63,741 nt of DNA from an uncultured Collinsella sp. (GCA_947002045.1 CAMQJB010000009.1:1-63741), one strand, 5' to 3'; shown: positions 46,805 through 55,682, counted from the first letter of the stretch. Made by a program: numbers and translations. Notes: generated by a model from the letters alone, not told the origin.

Positions 46805-49033
46805 CTAAGCCTGGGGCACCTCACCAGTAGCCAAGATCTGCTCGAGCGCGTCCTCGTCCAGCACGGGCACACCCAGCTGCTCAGCCTTGGTGAGCTTGGA
46901 GCCCGCTTTGGGGCCGGCGACCAGATAGCTCGTCTTCTTCGACACGCTGCCCGAAACCTTGGCACCGAGCACCTTGAGCGCCGCGCCCGCCTCGTCGCGC
47001 GTGCGATTGACAAGCGTGCCAGTAAGCACGAAAGTCAGGCCCGCGAGCGGCCGTGCGTCGGCGAGCTCGCCTGCCACGCCAGCGTCGGCTGCGGCTTGCG
47101 CGTGCGCAGCGCCCAAGTCGACCTCGAGCGAAAGGCCCGCCTGGCGCAGACGTTCCAGCACGGCAAGGTTCTCGGGCACGGCCAGGAACTGCTTGACGCT
47201 CGCCGCAATCTTGGGACCGATGCCCTCGCACTCGGCGATGTCCTCTTCGCTCGCCAAAATGAGCTTGTCAATCGACAGGAATCGCTCAGCGATGACCTCG
47301 CCCACGCTCTTGCCCACGTGGCGGATACCCAGGGCAAACAGCACGCGACCGAGCGGCTGGCTCTTGGACTTATTGAGCTCGGCGATGATTTTCTCAGCCG
47401 TCTTGAGGCCTACCGGAATGGGGTCACCCTTCTTGACGCCCTTTTTACTGTTGGAGCTGGCATAGGTGCGCCCCGTGTCCAGGCCGGCGATGTCGTCCAC
47501 CGTGAGCTGGTAGAAGTCTGCGACATCGTGAATCAGGCCGGCGGCGATCATCTTGTCGACGATCTCGTCGCCCAGGCCGTCGACGTCCATGCAGCCGCGG
47601 CTCACCCAGTGGAGCAAGCGCTCCTTGAGCTGTGCGGGGCAGTCGATGGACACACAGCGGTAGGCAACCTCGCCATCCTCGTGGACCACGGGGCTGCCGC
47701 ACACGGGGCAGACCTCGGGCATCTGCCAGTCGACCGAATCGGCCGGACGCTTGTCGAGCACCGGGCCCACGACCTCGGGAATCACGTCGCCCGCCTTGTG
47801 CACGATGATGGTGTCGCCCTCGCGCACGTTTTTGCGGCGGATCTCGTCGATGTTGTGCAGCGTGGCGCGCGCGATGGTGGAGCCGGCAACCGTCACCGGG
47901 TCGAACTCGGCGACCGGCGTGAGCACACCGGTGCGGCCCACCTGGATGCGAATTTCGCGCAGGACGGTCTGCTTTTCCTCGGGCGGGAACTTAAAGGCGA
48001 TGGCCCAGCGCGGCGCGCGGGCGGTAAAGCCCAGGTCGAGCTGCTGCTGAAAGCTGTCGACCTTTACGACCACGCCGTCGATGTCGTAGTCCAGGTCACC
48101 GCGGTGCTCGAGCGCCTGGGCACAGAACTCGTGAACCTCGGCGGGTGTGGCGCAACGGGCAACGTTAGGGTTGACGCTAAAGCCGGCGCTACGCAGCCAA
48201 TCGAGGAACTCGCGCTGGCTGTGGACGTGCAGCGGGTCGGTATCGGCGATGGCATAGATAAAGGTGGCAAGGTCGCGGCGCGCCGTGACCTTGGGATCCT
48301 TCTGACGTAGACTGCCGGCGGCGGCGTTGCGCGGGTTGGCGAAGGGGTCGCGTCCCTCGGCATCGGCCTCTTCATTCAGACGAACAAAGCTGCCCTTGGG
48401 CATATAGACCTCGCCGCGCACCTCAATGGTGCGCTCGCGGTCGGCACCCATGTGGGCGAGCGCTGCCTCGGACAGATGCATGGGCACATCCTTGATGGTG
48501 CGCACGTTGAGCGATACATCCTCGCCCGTGGTGCCGTCGCCGCGCGTGGCGGCGCGCACAAAGGTGCCGTTTTGGTAGGTAAGCGCCACGCCCAGACCGT
48601 CGATCTTAAGCTCGCAGGTATAGGTGACGCTACCGGCACCGAGCGCATCCTCGGTGCGCTGAAGCCAAACGTCGAGCTCGTCCAGGTCCATGGCATCGTC
48701 CATGGAATACATGCGTGCCATGTGCGTGACCGGCGTAAACTGCTCGCTCACGTAGCCGCCCACGCGCTGGGTATAGCTGTCGGGCGTCACCAGGTCGGGG
48801 TAGGTCGCCTCGATTTCCTGCAGCTCAACGAGCATTTTGTCAAAGGCGGCGTCCGTGATCTCGGGCGCGTCGAGCATGTAGTAGCGATAGGCGTGGTAAT
48901 CGAGCTCGTGGCGCAGCTCGGCCGCACGCGCTGCCGCCTGGGCACGGGCATCGGCCGGTGCAGCGGCATCCGTGCTCGCGGGCGTTTCGGTATCGATGTC
49001 CACGCCGTCACCAAACAGGCTCGATTGCTCCAT
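46805..49033 (-). CDS. ligA: NAD-dependent DNA ligase
   Basis: The 742-residue enzyme seals nicks in replication and repair. In order: domain Ia with the NAD site (DYHAYRYY), the nucleotidyltransferase with active-site Lys in CELKIDGLG, an OB fold, a four-Cys zinc finger (CPVCGSPVVHEDGEVAYRC then CPAQ), helix-hairpin-helix repeats and a BRCT domain (GLTFVLTGTL to the end). It is longer than the usual 670 because of a 35-residue N-terminal extension and an Ala-rich insert before BRCT. The start at 49033 follows AAGGAG. Confidence 0.97.
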   Translation of the reverse strand: MEQSSLFGDGVDIDTETPASTDAAAPADARAQAAARAAELRHELDYHAYRYYMLDAPEITDAAFDKMLVELQEIEATYPDLVTPDSYTQRVGGYVSEQFTPVTHMARMYSMDDAMDLDELDVWLQRTEDALGAGSVTYTCELKIDGLGVALTYQNGTFVRAATRGDGTTGEDVSLNVRTIKDVPMHLSEAALAHMGADRERTIEVRGEVYMPKGSFVRLNEEADAEGRDPFANPRNAAAGSLRQKDPKVTARRDLATFIYAIADTDPLHVHSQREFLDWLRSAGFSVNPNVARCATPAEVHEFCAQALEHRGDLDYDIDGVVVKVDSFQQQLDLGFTARAPRWAIAFKFPPEEKQTVLREIRIQVGRTGVLTPVAEFDPVTVAGSTIARATLHNIDEIRRKNVREGDTIIVHKAGDVIPEVVGPVLDKRPADSVDWQMPEVCPVCGSPVVHEDGEVAYRCVSIDCPAQLKERLLHWVSRGCMDVDGLGDEIVDKMIAAGLIHDVADFYQLTVDDIAGLDTGRTYASSNSKKGVKKGDPIPVGLKTAEKIIAELNKSKSQPLGRVLFALGIRHVGKSVGEVIAERFLSIDKLILASEEDIAECEGIGPKIAASVKQFLAVPENLAVLERLRQAGLSLEVDLGAAHAQAAADAGVAGELADARPLAGLTFVLTGTLVNRTRDEAGAALKVLGAKVSGSVSKKTSYLVAGPKAGSKLTKAEQLGVPVLDEDALEQILATGEVPQA

Positions 49034-49218
49034 AGCGGCACTCCTTCGCTCGATTTCAAACGGATACAAGAGTACCACCGGTCGCAACGGGGCCGAATAG
49101 CGGTCTCAAACCGCACCGAATCGGCAGCCGCTAGACCGGGGTGGATCGCGCGATCAAACCATACCCTTGCCATTTCTAAATGATCCGTTTTCCTCTGTCC
49201 CCAACGGATCAATAAGAA

Positions 49219-49252
49219 AAGAGGGGCTGCCCCGCGTTGATGGGACAGCCCC
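49219..49252 (-). terminator. terminator of htrA-like gene
   Basis: GAGGGGCTG and CAGCCCCTC form a stem with additional inner pairing; on the minus strand CTTTTCTTATT follows. Confidence 0.8.
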
Positions 49253-49281
49253 TCTGACTTCGATATGTGCGATACGGCTCG

Positions 49282-50742
49282 TTAGAAACCCTGACCGTAG
49301 CCTTGACCCTGGCCCTGCTGGCCTAGCAGCTCCTCCAGGTACTGGCGCAGCTGCTCGTCGGTAATACCGCCGTTGCCGGTGTCGGTCGAACTGTCGTCCT
49401 GCTGCTGGTTCTGCAGCTCCTCATCGGAGCCCAGCTCGACGGTGACCTTCTTCTCTTCCTTGCCGCGCATGAGCGTGATCTCGACCTTCTCGCCCACCTC
49501 GTGGCTGCGCAGCGCGATAATCAGGCCATCGGCGCTCGTAATCTCGTCGTCGCCCAACTTGGTGATGACGTCGCCCTCCTGAATGCCGGCCTTGGCGGCA
49601 GGACCGTCCTCAACGACGCTCGCCACATACGCGCCGCTATCGGTGCTCAGCTTGTTGGTGCGGGCGTTGAGCGCGTTGACGCTCGAAAGCGTAGCGCCCA
49701 TGTACGGATGCACCGGCGTCTTGCCGCCGATGATCTGGTCGGCAATGTTCTTGGCGTAGTTAACGGGAATAGCAAAGCCCACGCCCGAGCTGGAGCCCGA
49801 GTAGCTCTCGATGAGCGAGTTGATGCCCACCAGCTCACCGTTGTCGTTGACGAGCGCGCCGCCGGAGTTGCCCGGGTTGATGGCGGCATCGGTCTGAATC
49901 ATGTTGGCATAGATGGTGTTACCGCTGGTAGAGCTCATGGCCGTGGAGCGGTAGAGCGCCGAGACGATACCGGTGGAGACAGACTGCTCGTTGCCGAACG
50001 GCGACCCGATCGCCATGACCCACTCGCCCACGTTGAGCTTGGAGGAATCACCGATCTCGATCGGCGTGAGCTTGGAGGCGTCGGCGTCCTTGAGCTTGAT
50101 GACGGCCAGGTCGCTCGAGGCGTCGTTGCCCACGAACTCGGCCTCGTAGGTGGTGCCGTCGTCCATGGTAACCACGTACTGGTCATAGCCATCGACCACG
50201 TGGTTGTTGGTGAGGATGTGGCCCTCGGTATCGAGCACCACGCCCGAACCGACGCTGCCCGAGCTGTCCGACTCGTCGGCAGACTGCGAAAGCGAGCCAT
50301 TCTGGCTACCGCTCGAAGTGGCGGTAATGGAAACGACGGAGGGCAGGGCCTTGGCAGAAACGGCCTCGGCCAACGTGGTGTCCTCGGAATCAATCGTAAT
50401 CTTTTGCGTCGATGAGCCCGAAGCGCCCGCCGTCACGGCGTTCTTGCCGCCGCCAATGTTGAGCGTGCCGCTCATGATAAGCGCGATGACCAGCAGGGCA
50501 CCGCAGGCGCAGCCGGCGAGCGCCGTAATAAAGATCGGCAGCTTTTTGGTCTTGGTCTTGACCACCGTGTGCTTGTTCACGACCTGTTGGCCGCCCAGCG
50601 GCTTTCCGGTCTGCGTGTCGTAAGCCTGCACGTAGGGAATGTTGCTACCGGCAGGCGTCGACTCCACCTTCACGCGCGGCTGCTGCTGGGTCTCGCCGGC
50701 GTTGCCCGCATCCTGGGGACGCTGGGAATCGTTCTCGCTCAT
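49282..50742 (-). CDS. HtrA/DegP-like membrane-anchored serine protease
   Basis: The 486-residue protein has a hydrophilic N-terminus, one membrane segment (about 70-95), a trypsin-like domain with His in TNNHVVDG, Asp in SSDLAVIKL and Ser in GNSGGAL, and one PDZ domain (GAYVASVVEDGPAAKAG). The tail is rich in Gln and Gly (GQQGQGQGYGQGF). It would work outside the membrane in quality control of exported proteins, including pilins. The start at 50742 follows GAAAGGA. Monocistronic, with a terminator on each side. Confidence 0.93.
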   Translation of the reverse strand: MSENDSQRPQDAGNAGETQQQPRVKVESTPAGSNIPYVQAYDTQTGKPLGGQQVVNKHTVVKTKTKKLPIFITALAGCACGALLVIALIMSGTLNIGGGKNAVTAGASGSSTQKITIDSEDTTLAEAVSAKALPSVVSITATSSGSQNGSLSQSADESDSSGSVGSGVVLDTEGHILTNNHVVDGYDQYVVTMDDGTTYEAEFVGNDASSDLAVIKLKDADASKLTPIEIGDSSKLNVGEWVMAIGSPFGNEQSVSTGIVSALYRSTAMSSTSGNTIYANMIQTDAAINPGNSGGALVNDNGELVGINSLIESYSGSSSGVGFAIPVNYAKNIADQIIGGKTPVHPYMGATLSSVNALNARTNKLSTDSGAYVASVVEDGPAAKAGIQEGDVITKLGDDEITSADGLIIALRSHEVGEKVEITLMRGKEEKKVTVELGSDEELQNQQQDDSSTDTGNGGITDEQLRQYLEELLGQQGQGQGYGQGF

Positions 50743-50771
50743 GGCTGCGATCCTTTCGTCAAATAACCAAA

Positions 50772-50795
50772 GGCCCGCCAAACATGTGGCGGGCC
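50772..50795 (-). terminator. terminator after the GlnR-like gene
   Basis: GGCCCGCCA (50772-50780) and TGGCGGGCC (50787-50795) form a 9-bp stem; TTTGGTTATTT follows on minus. It lies upstream of the htrA-like start, isolating the two units. Confidence 0.65.
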
Positions 50796-50913
50796 ATCAT
50801 TGTTCACGTTGAGTTGTACCCCAATATGTGGGCGAACGTATATGAGAACGCAATCTTTTAGGAAGGCTTAAGTTCTTCTGCAAACCCGAAAGGAGCCCGC
50901 ACATGCGGCAAAA

Positions 50914-50946
50914 CCACCACAAAGGTGCCTGTCCCCTTTGTGGTGG
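50914..50946 (+). repeat. palindromic repeat family B, copy B5
   Basis: CCACCACAAAGG (50914-50925) and CCTTTGTGGTGG (50935-50946) enclose TGCCTGTCC. It begins 4 bases past the stop of the GlnR-like gene and on the minus strand is followed by four T, so it can serve as its terminator. Confidence 0.9.
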
Positions 50947-50950
50947 AAAT

Positions 50951-51613
50951 CTAGTCCTTAAACAGATAGCCCACGCCGCGGACGGTGGTGATGTGTGCCG
51001 CGATCTGCGGGCCCACCTTGGAGCGGATACGTCGAATGTGCACGTCGACGGTGCGCGTGCCGCCGCAGTACTCAAAGCCCCACACGCGGTGCAGCAGCAC
51101 CTCGCGGCTGTAGGCGCGGTTGGGGTGCGTCGCCAAAAAGCTCAGCAGCGAGTACTCCATCAGCGTCAGGTCGATGGGCTCGTTATCGAGCGTCACCTGG
51201 TAGGTGGCCAAGTTGATCTCGAGGTTATCGATGTTGAGTACATCGTCGGCGGTGACGGTCTCCTCCTCGCCCATCAGGCGCTGCGCACGAGCCTTAAGCT
51301 CGTTGGGCGTCGCCGTGGGGCATACAAAGTCGGCATGCGCGTGATTGGGCAGGCGCAGGGTGCCGAGCGCCTCGTCGTCAACGATCACCAGCATGGGGAC
51401 GCCGCCGCGGTCGTCGAGCCACTTGGCAATCTGATCGATGCGGTCGCTGCGGATGCCGTCGGAGTCGAGAATCAGCAGGTCAAAGTCGTGCGCCGCAGTC
51501 GGCGAATCGGGGGTTGCCAGGCTCACCTCGACACCCAGGGTGGTCGTCAAGCTGCGGGCAAACTCGTGGAAGCGCGTCGTGCGCGCCATGAACAGGGCAC
51601 TCTTTTCGGACAT
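50951..51613 (-). CDS. GlnR-like orphan OmpR-family regulator
   Basis: The 220-residue protein has a receiver-like domain (DLLILDSDG) and a C-terminal winged helix (LTLMEYSLLSFLATHP, GGTRTVDVHIRRIRSKVG, TVRGVGYLF). The linker and helix region match actinobacterial GlnR more than PhoB, and the acidic pocket is degenerate, as in GlnR, which works without a kinase. GlnR controls nitrogen genes. It lies 50 bases downstream of a GS-like gene, and no histidine kinase is nearby. The start at 51613 follows GGAGG. GlnR-type boxes precede both GS genes of the window. Confidence 0.8.
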   Translation of the reverse strand: MSEKSALFMARTTRFHEFARSLTTTLGVEVSLATPDSPTAAHDFDLLILDSDGIRSDRIDQIAKWLDDRGGVPMLVIVDDEALGTLRLPNHAHADFVCPTATPNELKARAQRLMGEEETVTADDVLNIDNLEINLATYQVTLDNEPIDLTLMEYSLLSFLATHPNRAYSREVLLHRVWGFEYCGGTRTVDVHIRRIRSKVGPQIAAHITTVRGVGYLFKD

Positions 51614-51663
51614 ATCGGCCTCCAAGGAAATGAGCTCAATCGTACTGGAACAAGCCAACGCGA

Positions 51664-53001
51664 TTAGGAGTTCGCCAGGTAGTGCTTGATCTCCCACTCG
51701 GTGATCGTGGACTCAAACTTATGCCACTCGTTGCGCTTCTTTTTGAGGAAGAAGCTGTGGATGTGCTCGCCAAGGGCATCCTTCATAAACTGCGAATCCT
51801 CAAAGACGTCGAGCGCCTCTTTGAGCGAGCGCGGCAGCGGCGTGTAGCCGGCCTCGAGCATCTGACGGTCGGTAAGCTTGAGCGTCTCGGCCGTGGCCTC
51901 GGGCGGGAGTTCCAGCTTGCGCTCGATGCCGTCGAGACCGGCCGCCAGCGTGACGGCGTTGACCAGGTACGGGTTGGCCATGGGGTCGGGGCTACGAAGC
52001 TCGATGCGCGTGGACAGCTGCTTGCCGGGCTTGTAGACCGGAATGCGGACCATACTCGCGCGGTTGCGCAGGCCCCACGTGGCGTACTGCGGCACGGAGT
52101 CGCCGCCCGTGGTGATGCGCTTGTACGAGTTGACCGTGGGGTTAGTGATGGCGCTGATCTCGCGCGCGTGCGCCAGAATGCCGGCCATGTAGTGTTTGGC
52201 GATGTCGGAAAGATGGTACTTCTCGTCGTCCTCGCCCCAAAAGACGTTGTTGCCGTCGTGGTCGAATAGCGACTGGCACAGGAACATAGCGCTGCCGTCC
52301 TCGCCCGCCAACGGCTTGGGCATAAAGGAGGCGTGGCAACCGCTCTCGTAGGCCTGCTGCTTAATGATTAGTTTGGCCGTGGTGATGGCGTCGGACATGC
52401 TCAGGGCCTCGGCGTGGCGCAGGCTCATGCCGTGCTGCGAGCGGCCGGCAGCGTGGAAGGTGTACTCCACGGGCACGGACATCTTCTCGAGCGTGAGAAC
52501 CGTGTTGCGGCGCAGGTCGCGGGCGGCATCGCTCACCGAAAGATCGAAGTAGCCCACGTTGTCGAGCGGCTCGGGCGTGTGCTCGTCGGGGAAGTAGTAA
52601 TACTCCAGCTCGGCGCCCACGTTGAGCAGGTAGCCAGCCTTCTCGGCCTTGCGGAACATGCGGCGCAACGCATCGCGCGGATCGCCGGCGAAGGGCTTGC
52701 GGTCGGGGGTGCACACGTCGCAGAACACGCGGGCGACGCCGTTGTGGCTCGGGCGCCACGGCAGAATCTGGAAGGTCGAAGCATCGGGGAATGCGAGCAT
52801 GTCGGCTTCCTCGGGCGTAGCAAAGCCCTCGATGGCGGAGCCGTCAAAGCCAATACCCTCCTCAAAAGCGACCTCGAGGTCCTCGGGGCTAATGGCAAAG
52901 TTCTTGAGGCGGCCGAGAATGTCGACAAACCACAGACGCACAAAGCGGATGTCACGCTGCTCTACGGAGCGAAGTACGTAATCGATGTTCTGCTGGTTCA
53001 T
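51664..53001 (-). CDS. degenerate type I glutamine synthetase homologue
   Basis: The 445-residue protein aligns over its full length with GSI-alpha enzymes such as B. subtilis GlnA (FDGSAIEGF, FMPKP, NPTVNSYKR, RIELRSPDPMANPYL). Several catalytic residues are changed. E131 and E133 remain, but the EVAPGQHE block reads AAGRSQHG (Glu to Ala 184, Glu to Gly 191), the metal-ligand His of GSGMH is Phe 240, and the Glu-flap PGYEAP is TGGDSVPQ. It is therefore probably a poor or inactive synthetase, possibly a glutamine or nitrogen sensor. It is upstream of, and likely co-transcribed with, the GlnR-like gene. A purine-rich site precedes the ATG. Confidence 0.85.
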   Translation of the reverse strand: MNQQNIDYVLRSVEQRDIRFVRLWFVDILGRLKNFAISPEDLEVAFEEGIGFDGSAIEGFATPEEADMLAFPDASTFQILPWRPSHNGVARVFCDVCTPDRKPFAGDPRDALRRMFRKAEKAGYLLNVGAELEYYYFPDEHTPEPLDNVGYFDLSVSDAARDLRRNTVLTLEKMSVPVEYTFHAAGRSQHGMSLRHAEALSMSDAITTAKLIIKQQAYESGCHASFMPKPLAGEDGSAMFLCQSLFDHDGNNVFWGEDDEKYHLSDIAKHYMAGILAHAREISAITNPTVNSYKRITTGGDSVPQYATWGLRNRASMVRIPVYKPGKQLSTRIELRSPDPMANPYLVNAVTLAAGLDGIERKLELPPEATAETLKLTDRQMLEAGYTPLPRSLKEALDVFEDSQFMKDALGEHIHSFFLKKKRNEWHKFESTITEWEIKHYLANS

Positions 53002-53066
53002 GTCGCTCCCCTTTCTTTCGGGCGGGTTTCGACTGGTCTATATCGCAGATACTATCGCAGAAAAAT

Positions 53067-53082
53067 GTTTCCGCAGGGTTAA
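53067..53082 (-). promoter_or_regulatory. GlnR-box-like site upstream of the GS homologue
   Basis: Minus-strand TTAAC-n6-GAAAC fits gTnAc-n6-GaAAc at 9 of 10 positions (the consensus n is free). It shares GTTTCCGC (plus) with the array at 3060. It lies about 70 bp before the start codon. The remaining spacer 53083-53135 holds nothing notable. Confidence 0.55.
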
Positions 53083-53135
53083 AGCGTATCAAGCGCTCAA
53101 AAAACGTGCGCGAACAGGCCGTTGCGAACGAGCGG

Positions 53136-54158
53136 TTAGCGCGAGGTCGATGCGCGGTGTTCGATGTGGCCGGGGATCTCGATGCGTTTGGGCGCCAGCT
53201 TTGCGGCCTCGCCCACAGTAGTGGTAACAACGTCGATGCGCTCGGACAGGCGCTCGACTACGCGCTCGGCAATGGTGAGGGTGTCCTGCGCGGCCGTGGT
53301 CACGCCACCAAAGAGCACATGGTTCCAGGGGTAGTCGTCAAACGTCGCGATCTTGAGCCCCGCCGGCAGCGAGGGTCCCAGCTGCGCTAGCGCCTCGGTC
53401 AGACGCAGGAAAACCAAGCCGTTGACAGCAATGAGGCCGAGCTTTTTACCTGCATAGCCGCGGATGGTCTCGTCCAGGCGGCCGACGCCCGTGGCGCCCC
53501 CGTCGGCCAGGGTGACGACCTCGCCGGCAAGGCCGCGGTGCAAAAGCTCGTCGGTAAAGGCCTCGGCGCGCTTGCGACGCACGGGGCTGTCGTCGCTTGC
53601 CTCGGTGAGCAGGCACAGGCGCTCGCTGCCAGCGGCGGTCAAGGCGTCTACCAGGCCGGCGACCAGCTCACGGTTGTTAGATGTCACCAGATCGACACCG
53701 CCGTCGGCAACGTCGCGGTCGAGCAGCACAACGGGTAAACGTCCCGCGGCAGCGGCGATTGCCTCGTCGTTACCGCCGCAGGTATTGACGACCAGGCCGT
53801 CCACGCCGGCGTCGATAAGCCTGGTGAGCGATTCGGCCTCTTTAGCGGGATCGTTGCCGCTAATGGCCGTCATAAGCGAGCAGCCGCGCGCGGCGGCACT
53901 GGCGGAAAGCCCTTCGAGCATGGCACTGGAGAACGGGTTGGCGATGTCGGCCAGGATCACGCCGATGAGGTTGGTGCGTGAGCTGCGCAGATTGCGTGCG
54001 GCGGCACGTGGGCGATAGCCGGTGCGCTCGATAACCGCCGCGATGCGAGCGCGGGTTTCCTCGGTCATCTGCCCGGGGCGGTTGTTGAGATAGCGCGAGA
54101 CCGTGGCCGGGCTCACGCCCGCCTCGGCGGCAATGTCCTTGATTCTCATCTGCGCCAT
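53136..54158 (-). CDS. LacI family regulator
   Basis: The 340-residue protein has the LacI headpiece (MRIKDIAAEAGVSPATVSRYLNNRP) and a periplasmic-binding-like core (NPFSSAMLEGLSASAAARG, LIDAGVDGLVVNT). It is divergent from kdgK, and palindromes in the shared spacer suit LacI proteins, so it probably represses kdgK-kdgA in response to a sugar acid or KDG. The start at 54158 is uncertain: 54149 (MRIKDIA) also fits and neither has a strong ribosome site. Confidence 0.85.
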   Translation of the reverse strand: MAQMRIKDIAAEAGVSPATVSRYLNNRPGQMTEETRARIAAVIERTGYRPRAAARNLRSSRTNLIGVILADIANPFSSAMLEGLSASAAARGCSLMTAISGNDPAKEAESLTRLIDAGVDGLVVNTCGGNDEAIAAAAGRLPVVLLDRDVADGGVDLVTSNNRELVAGLVDALTAAGSERLCLLTEASDDSPVRRKRAEAFTDELLHRGLAGEVVTLADGGATGVGRLDETIRGYAGKKLGLIAVNGLVFLRLTEALAQLGPSLPAGLKIATFDDYPWNHVLFGGVTTAAQDTLTIAERVVERLSERIDVVTTTVGEAAKLAPKRIEIPGHIEHRASTSR

Positions 54159-54260
54159 GGCGCACCCCGTTTCCCAATTGTCGGCAGCCTGAGCCATTTT
54201 AGGCATTTTTTTAAAAATCTCGCTTGCAAAACGTTGTAGATGAGTATACTACAACTCGAA

Positions 54261-54288
54261 ACGAAACCGATTTCGTAAACCGATTTCG
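54261..54288. promoter_or_regulatory. candidate LacI-family operators before kdgK
   Basis: ACGAAACCGATTTCGT (54261-54276) is palindromic in its six outer bases; CCGATTTCG occurs directly twice (54267-54275, 54280-54288). It sits in the divergent regulator/kdgK spacer. Confidence 0.6.
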
Positions 54289-54293
54289 GCAAG

Positions 54294-54349
54294 CGTTGGC
54301 ACGGTGGTGCAAAGATGCACCCTACCGTCTTGGCACCTCCGTGCCAACG
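54294..54349 (+). other. structured 5' leader of kdgK
   Basis: CGTTGGCACGG (54294-54304) pairs perfectly with CCGTGCCAACG (54339-54349). GGTGC AAAGA TGCACC forms an inner hairpin and more pairing is possible. It ends 45 bases before the kdgK start. It could be an RNA control element or a rho-sensitive structure; it matches no riboswitch I know. Confidence 0.5.
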
Positions 54350-54393
54350 CCATATCAAAGGTGTACGCACGAGCAAAAAGGAGCTGCGCGGCC

Positions 54394-55428
54394 ATGGGTA
54401 AAACGGTTCTTACCTTCGGCGAGATCATGATGAGGCTCTCGCCCAAAGACCATCTGCGCATTGAGCAGGCGACCGAGTTTGATGTCCGCTACGGCGGCGC
54501 CGAGGCAAACACCGCGCTATCCCTGGCCTACCAGGGCGACAAGGCCGCTTACGTCTCCGTTGTCCCGGCCAACCGTCTGGGCGAGTGCGCTCTGCGTTCG
54601 TTGAAGGTCTATGACGTCGACACCACGCGCGTCGTGCGTCAGGGCGATCGCCTGGGCTCCTATGTCTTTGAGGTCGGTGCCTCGCAGCGCGGCAACGGCT
54701 GCGTCTACGACCGCAAGTACTCTGCCATCAACATGGCCAAGCGCGACGTCTTTGACTGGGACGAGATCCTCAAGGGCATCGATGTCTTTTATTTCTCCGG
54801 CGTGACGCCTGCTGTCTCCGACGAGATGGCCGCCGCCTGCAAGGAGGCGCTCGCCGCCTGCCGCGCCAAGGGCATCACCACCGTGTGCGACGTGAACTAT
54901 CGCGGCAAGATGTGGTCGCCCGAGAAGTCGCAGGTCACCATGAAGGAACTCCTGCCGCTCGTCGATATCTGCATCGCCAACGACGAGGATGCGCCTGCCG
55001 GCCTCGGCATGACCTGCGTCTCTGGTTCCCTTGCCCACGGCATCGAGGAGCGCGACACCTATGTCGAGATGGCCCGTCAGATCTGCGCCAAGTACGGCTG
55101 CAAAAAGGTCGCTTCGGTCGTTCGCAACATCTCCTGCGTCGAACGCTCCGTCTGGATGGGCATGCTCTTTGACGCCGAAAGCGGTGAGCACTGGTTCTCC
55201 CCTGCTCACGACGTACACGTGCTCGAGGGCGTTGCCGCCGGCGACGCTTTCAACGCCGGCCTCGTCCATGCCCTCATCAACGACTTTGACCCGCAGGACG
55301 CCGTCAACTACGCAATTGCAGCCTCGATCCTCAAACTCACCATCAAGGGCGATTCCAACCTGGTGACCGCCGACGAGATCGCCGCTGTGGCCAACGCCGC
55401 CGACGGTGGCACCCGCGTCGCCCGTTAA
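54394..55428 (+). CDS. kdgK: 2-keto-3-deoxygluconate kinase (PfkB family)
   Basis: The 344-residue kinase phosphorylates KDG to KDPG with ATP. It shows the PfkB pattern: FGEIMMRLSP, YGGAEANTALSLAYQG (substrate site), and GVAAGDAFNAGLVHAL with the catalytic Asp; the GAGD motif is AAGD here. The start at 54394 follows AAGGAG; the longer frame upstream falls in the structured leader. The KDPG aldolase gene lies 254 bases downstream, with hairpins between, so partial attenuation is possible. Confidence 0.9.
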   Translation: MGKTVLTFGEIMMRLSPKDHLRIEQATEFDVRYGGAEANTALSLAYQGDKAAYVSVVPANRLGECALRSLKVYDVDTTRVVRQGDRLGSYVFEVGASQRGNGCVYDRKYSAINMAKRDVFDWDEILKGIDVFYFSGVTPAVSDEMAAACKEALAACRAKGITTVCDVNYRGKMWSPEKSQVTMKELLPLVDICIANDEDAPAGLGMTCVSGSLAHGIEERDTYVEMARQICAKYGCKKVASVVRNISCVERSVWMGMLFDAESGEHWFSPAHDVHVLEGVAAGDAFNAGLVHALINDFDPQDAVNYAIAASILKLTIKGDSNLVTADEIAAVANAADGGTRVAR

Positions 55429-55502
55429 TTCGTTCCCCATTCCGCGGGCCGCAGCTTTCCAATCCCATACCCCTGCGGCCCGCTCCCCGATTCCTCCGGT
55501 CG

Positions 55503-55634
55503 GGCAAAACCACCAGTCCCATTCCGGTTTTGCCTGGCATTCCCTACATGACTGGTCGAGCAGCCGGTTTTGGAATTGCTTGAACCCCAAGCAGTGCCTC
55601 CGATAACCAATCCAAAATCGGCTCCTGACCAGCA
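55503..55634 (+). repeat. inverted repeats in the kdgK-kdgA spacer
   Basis: Two structures lie here. GGCAAAACC/GGTTTTGCC (55503-55511/55526-55534) is a 9-bp stem. A longer imperfect stem pairs 55550-55574 with 55611-55634 (GACTGGTCGAGCAGCCGGTT region) and contains an inner TGCTTG/CAAGCA hairpin. They may modulate kdgA expression relative to kdgK. Confidence 0.55.
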
Positions 55635-55682
55635 TATTTGGCAATCACGCGCCCGTGCGCGCCACACATCGAAAGGAACATC

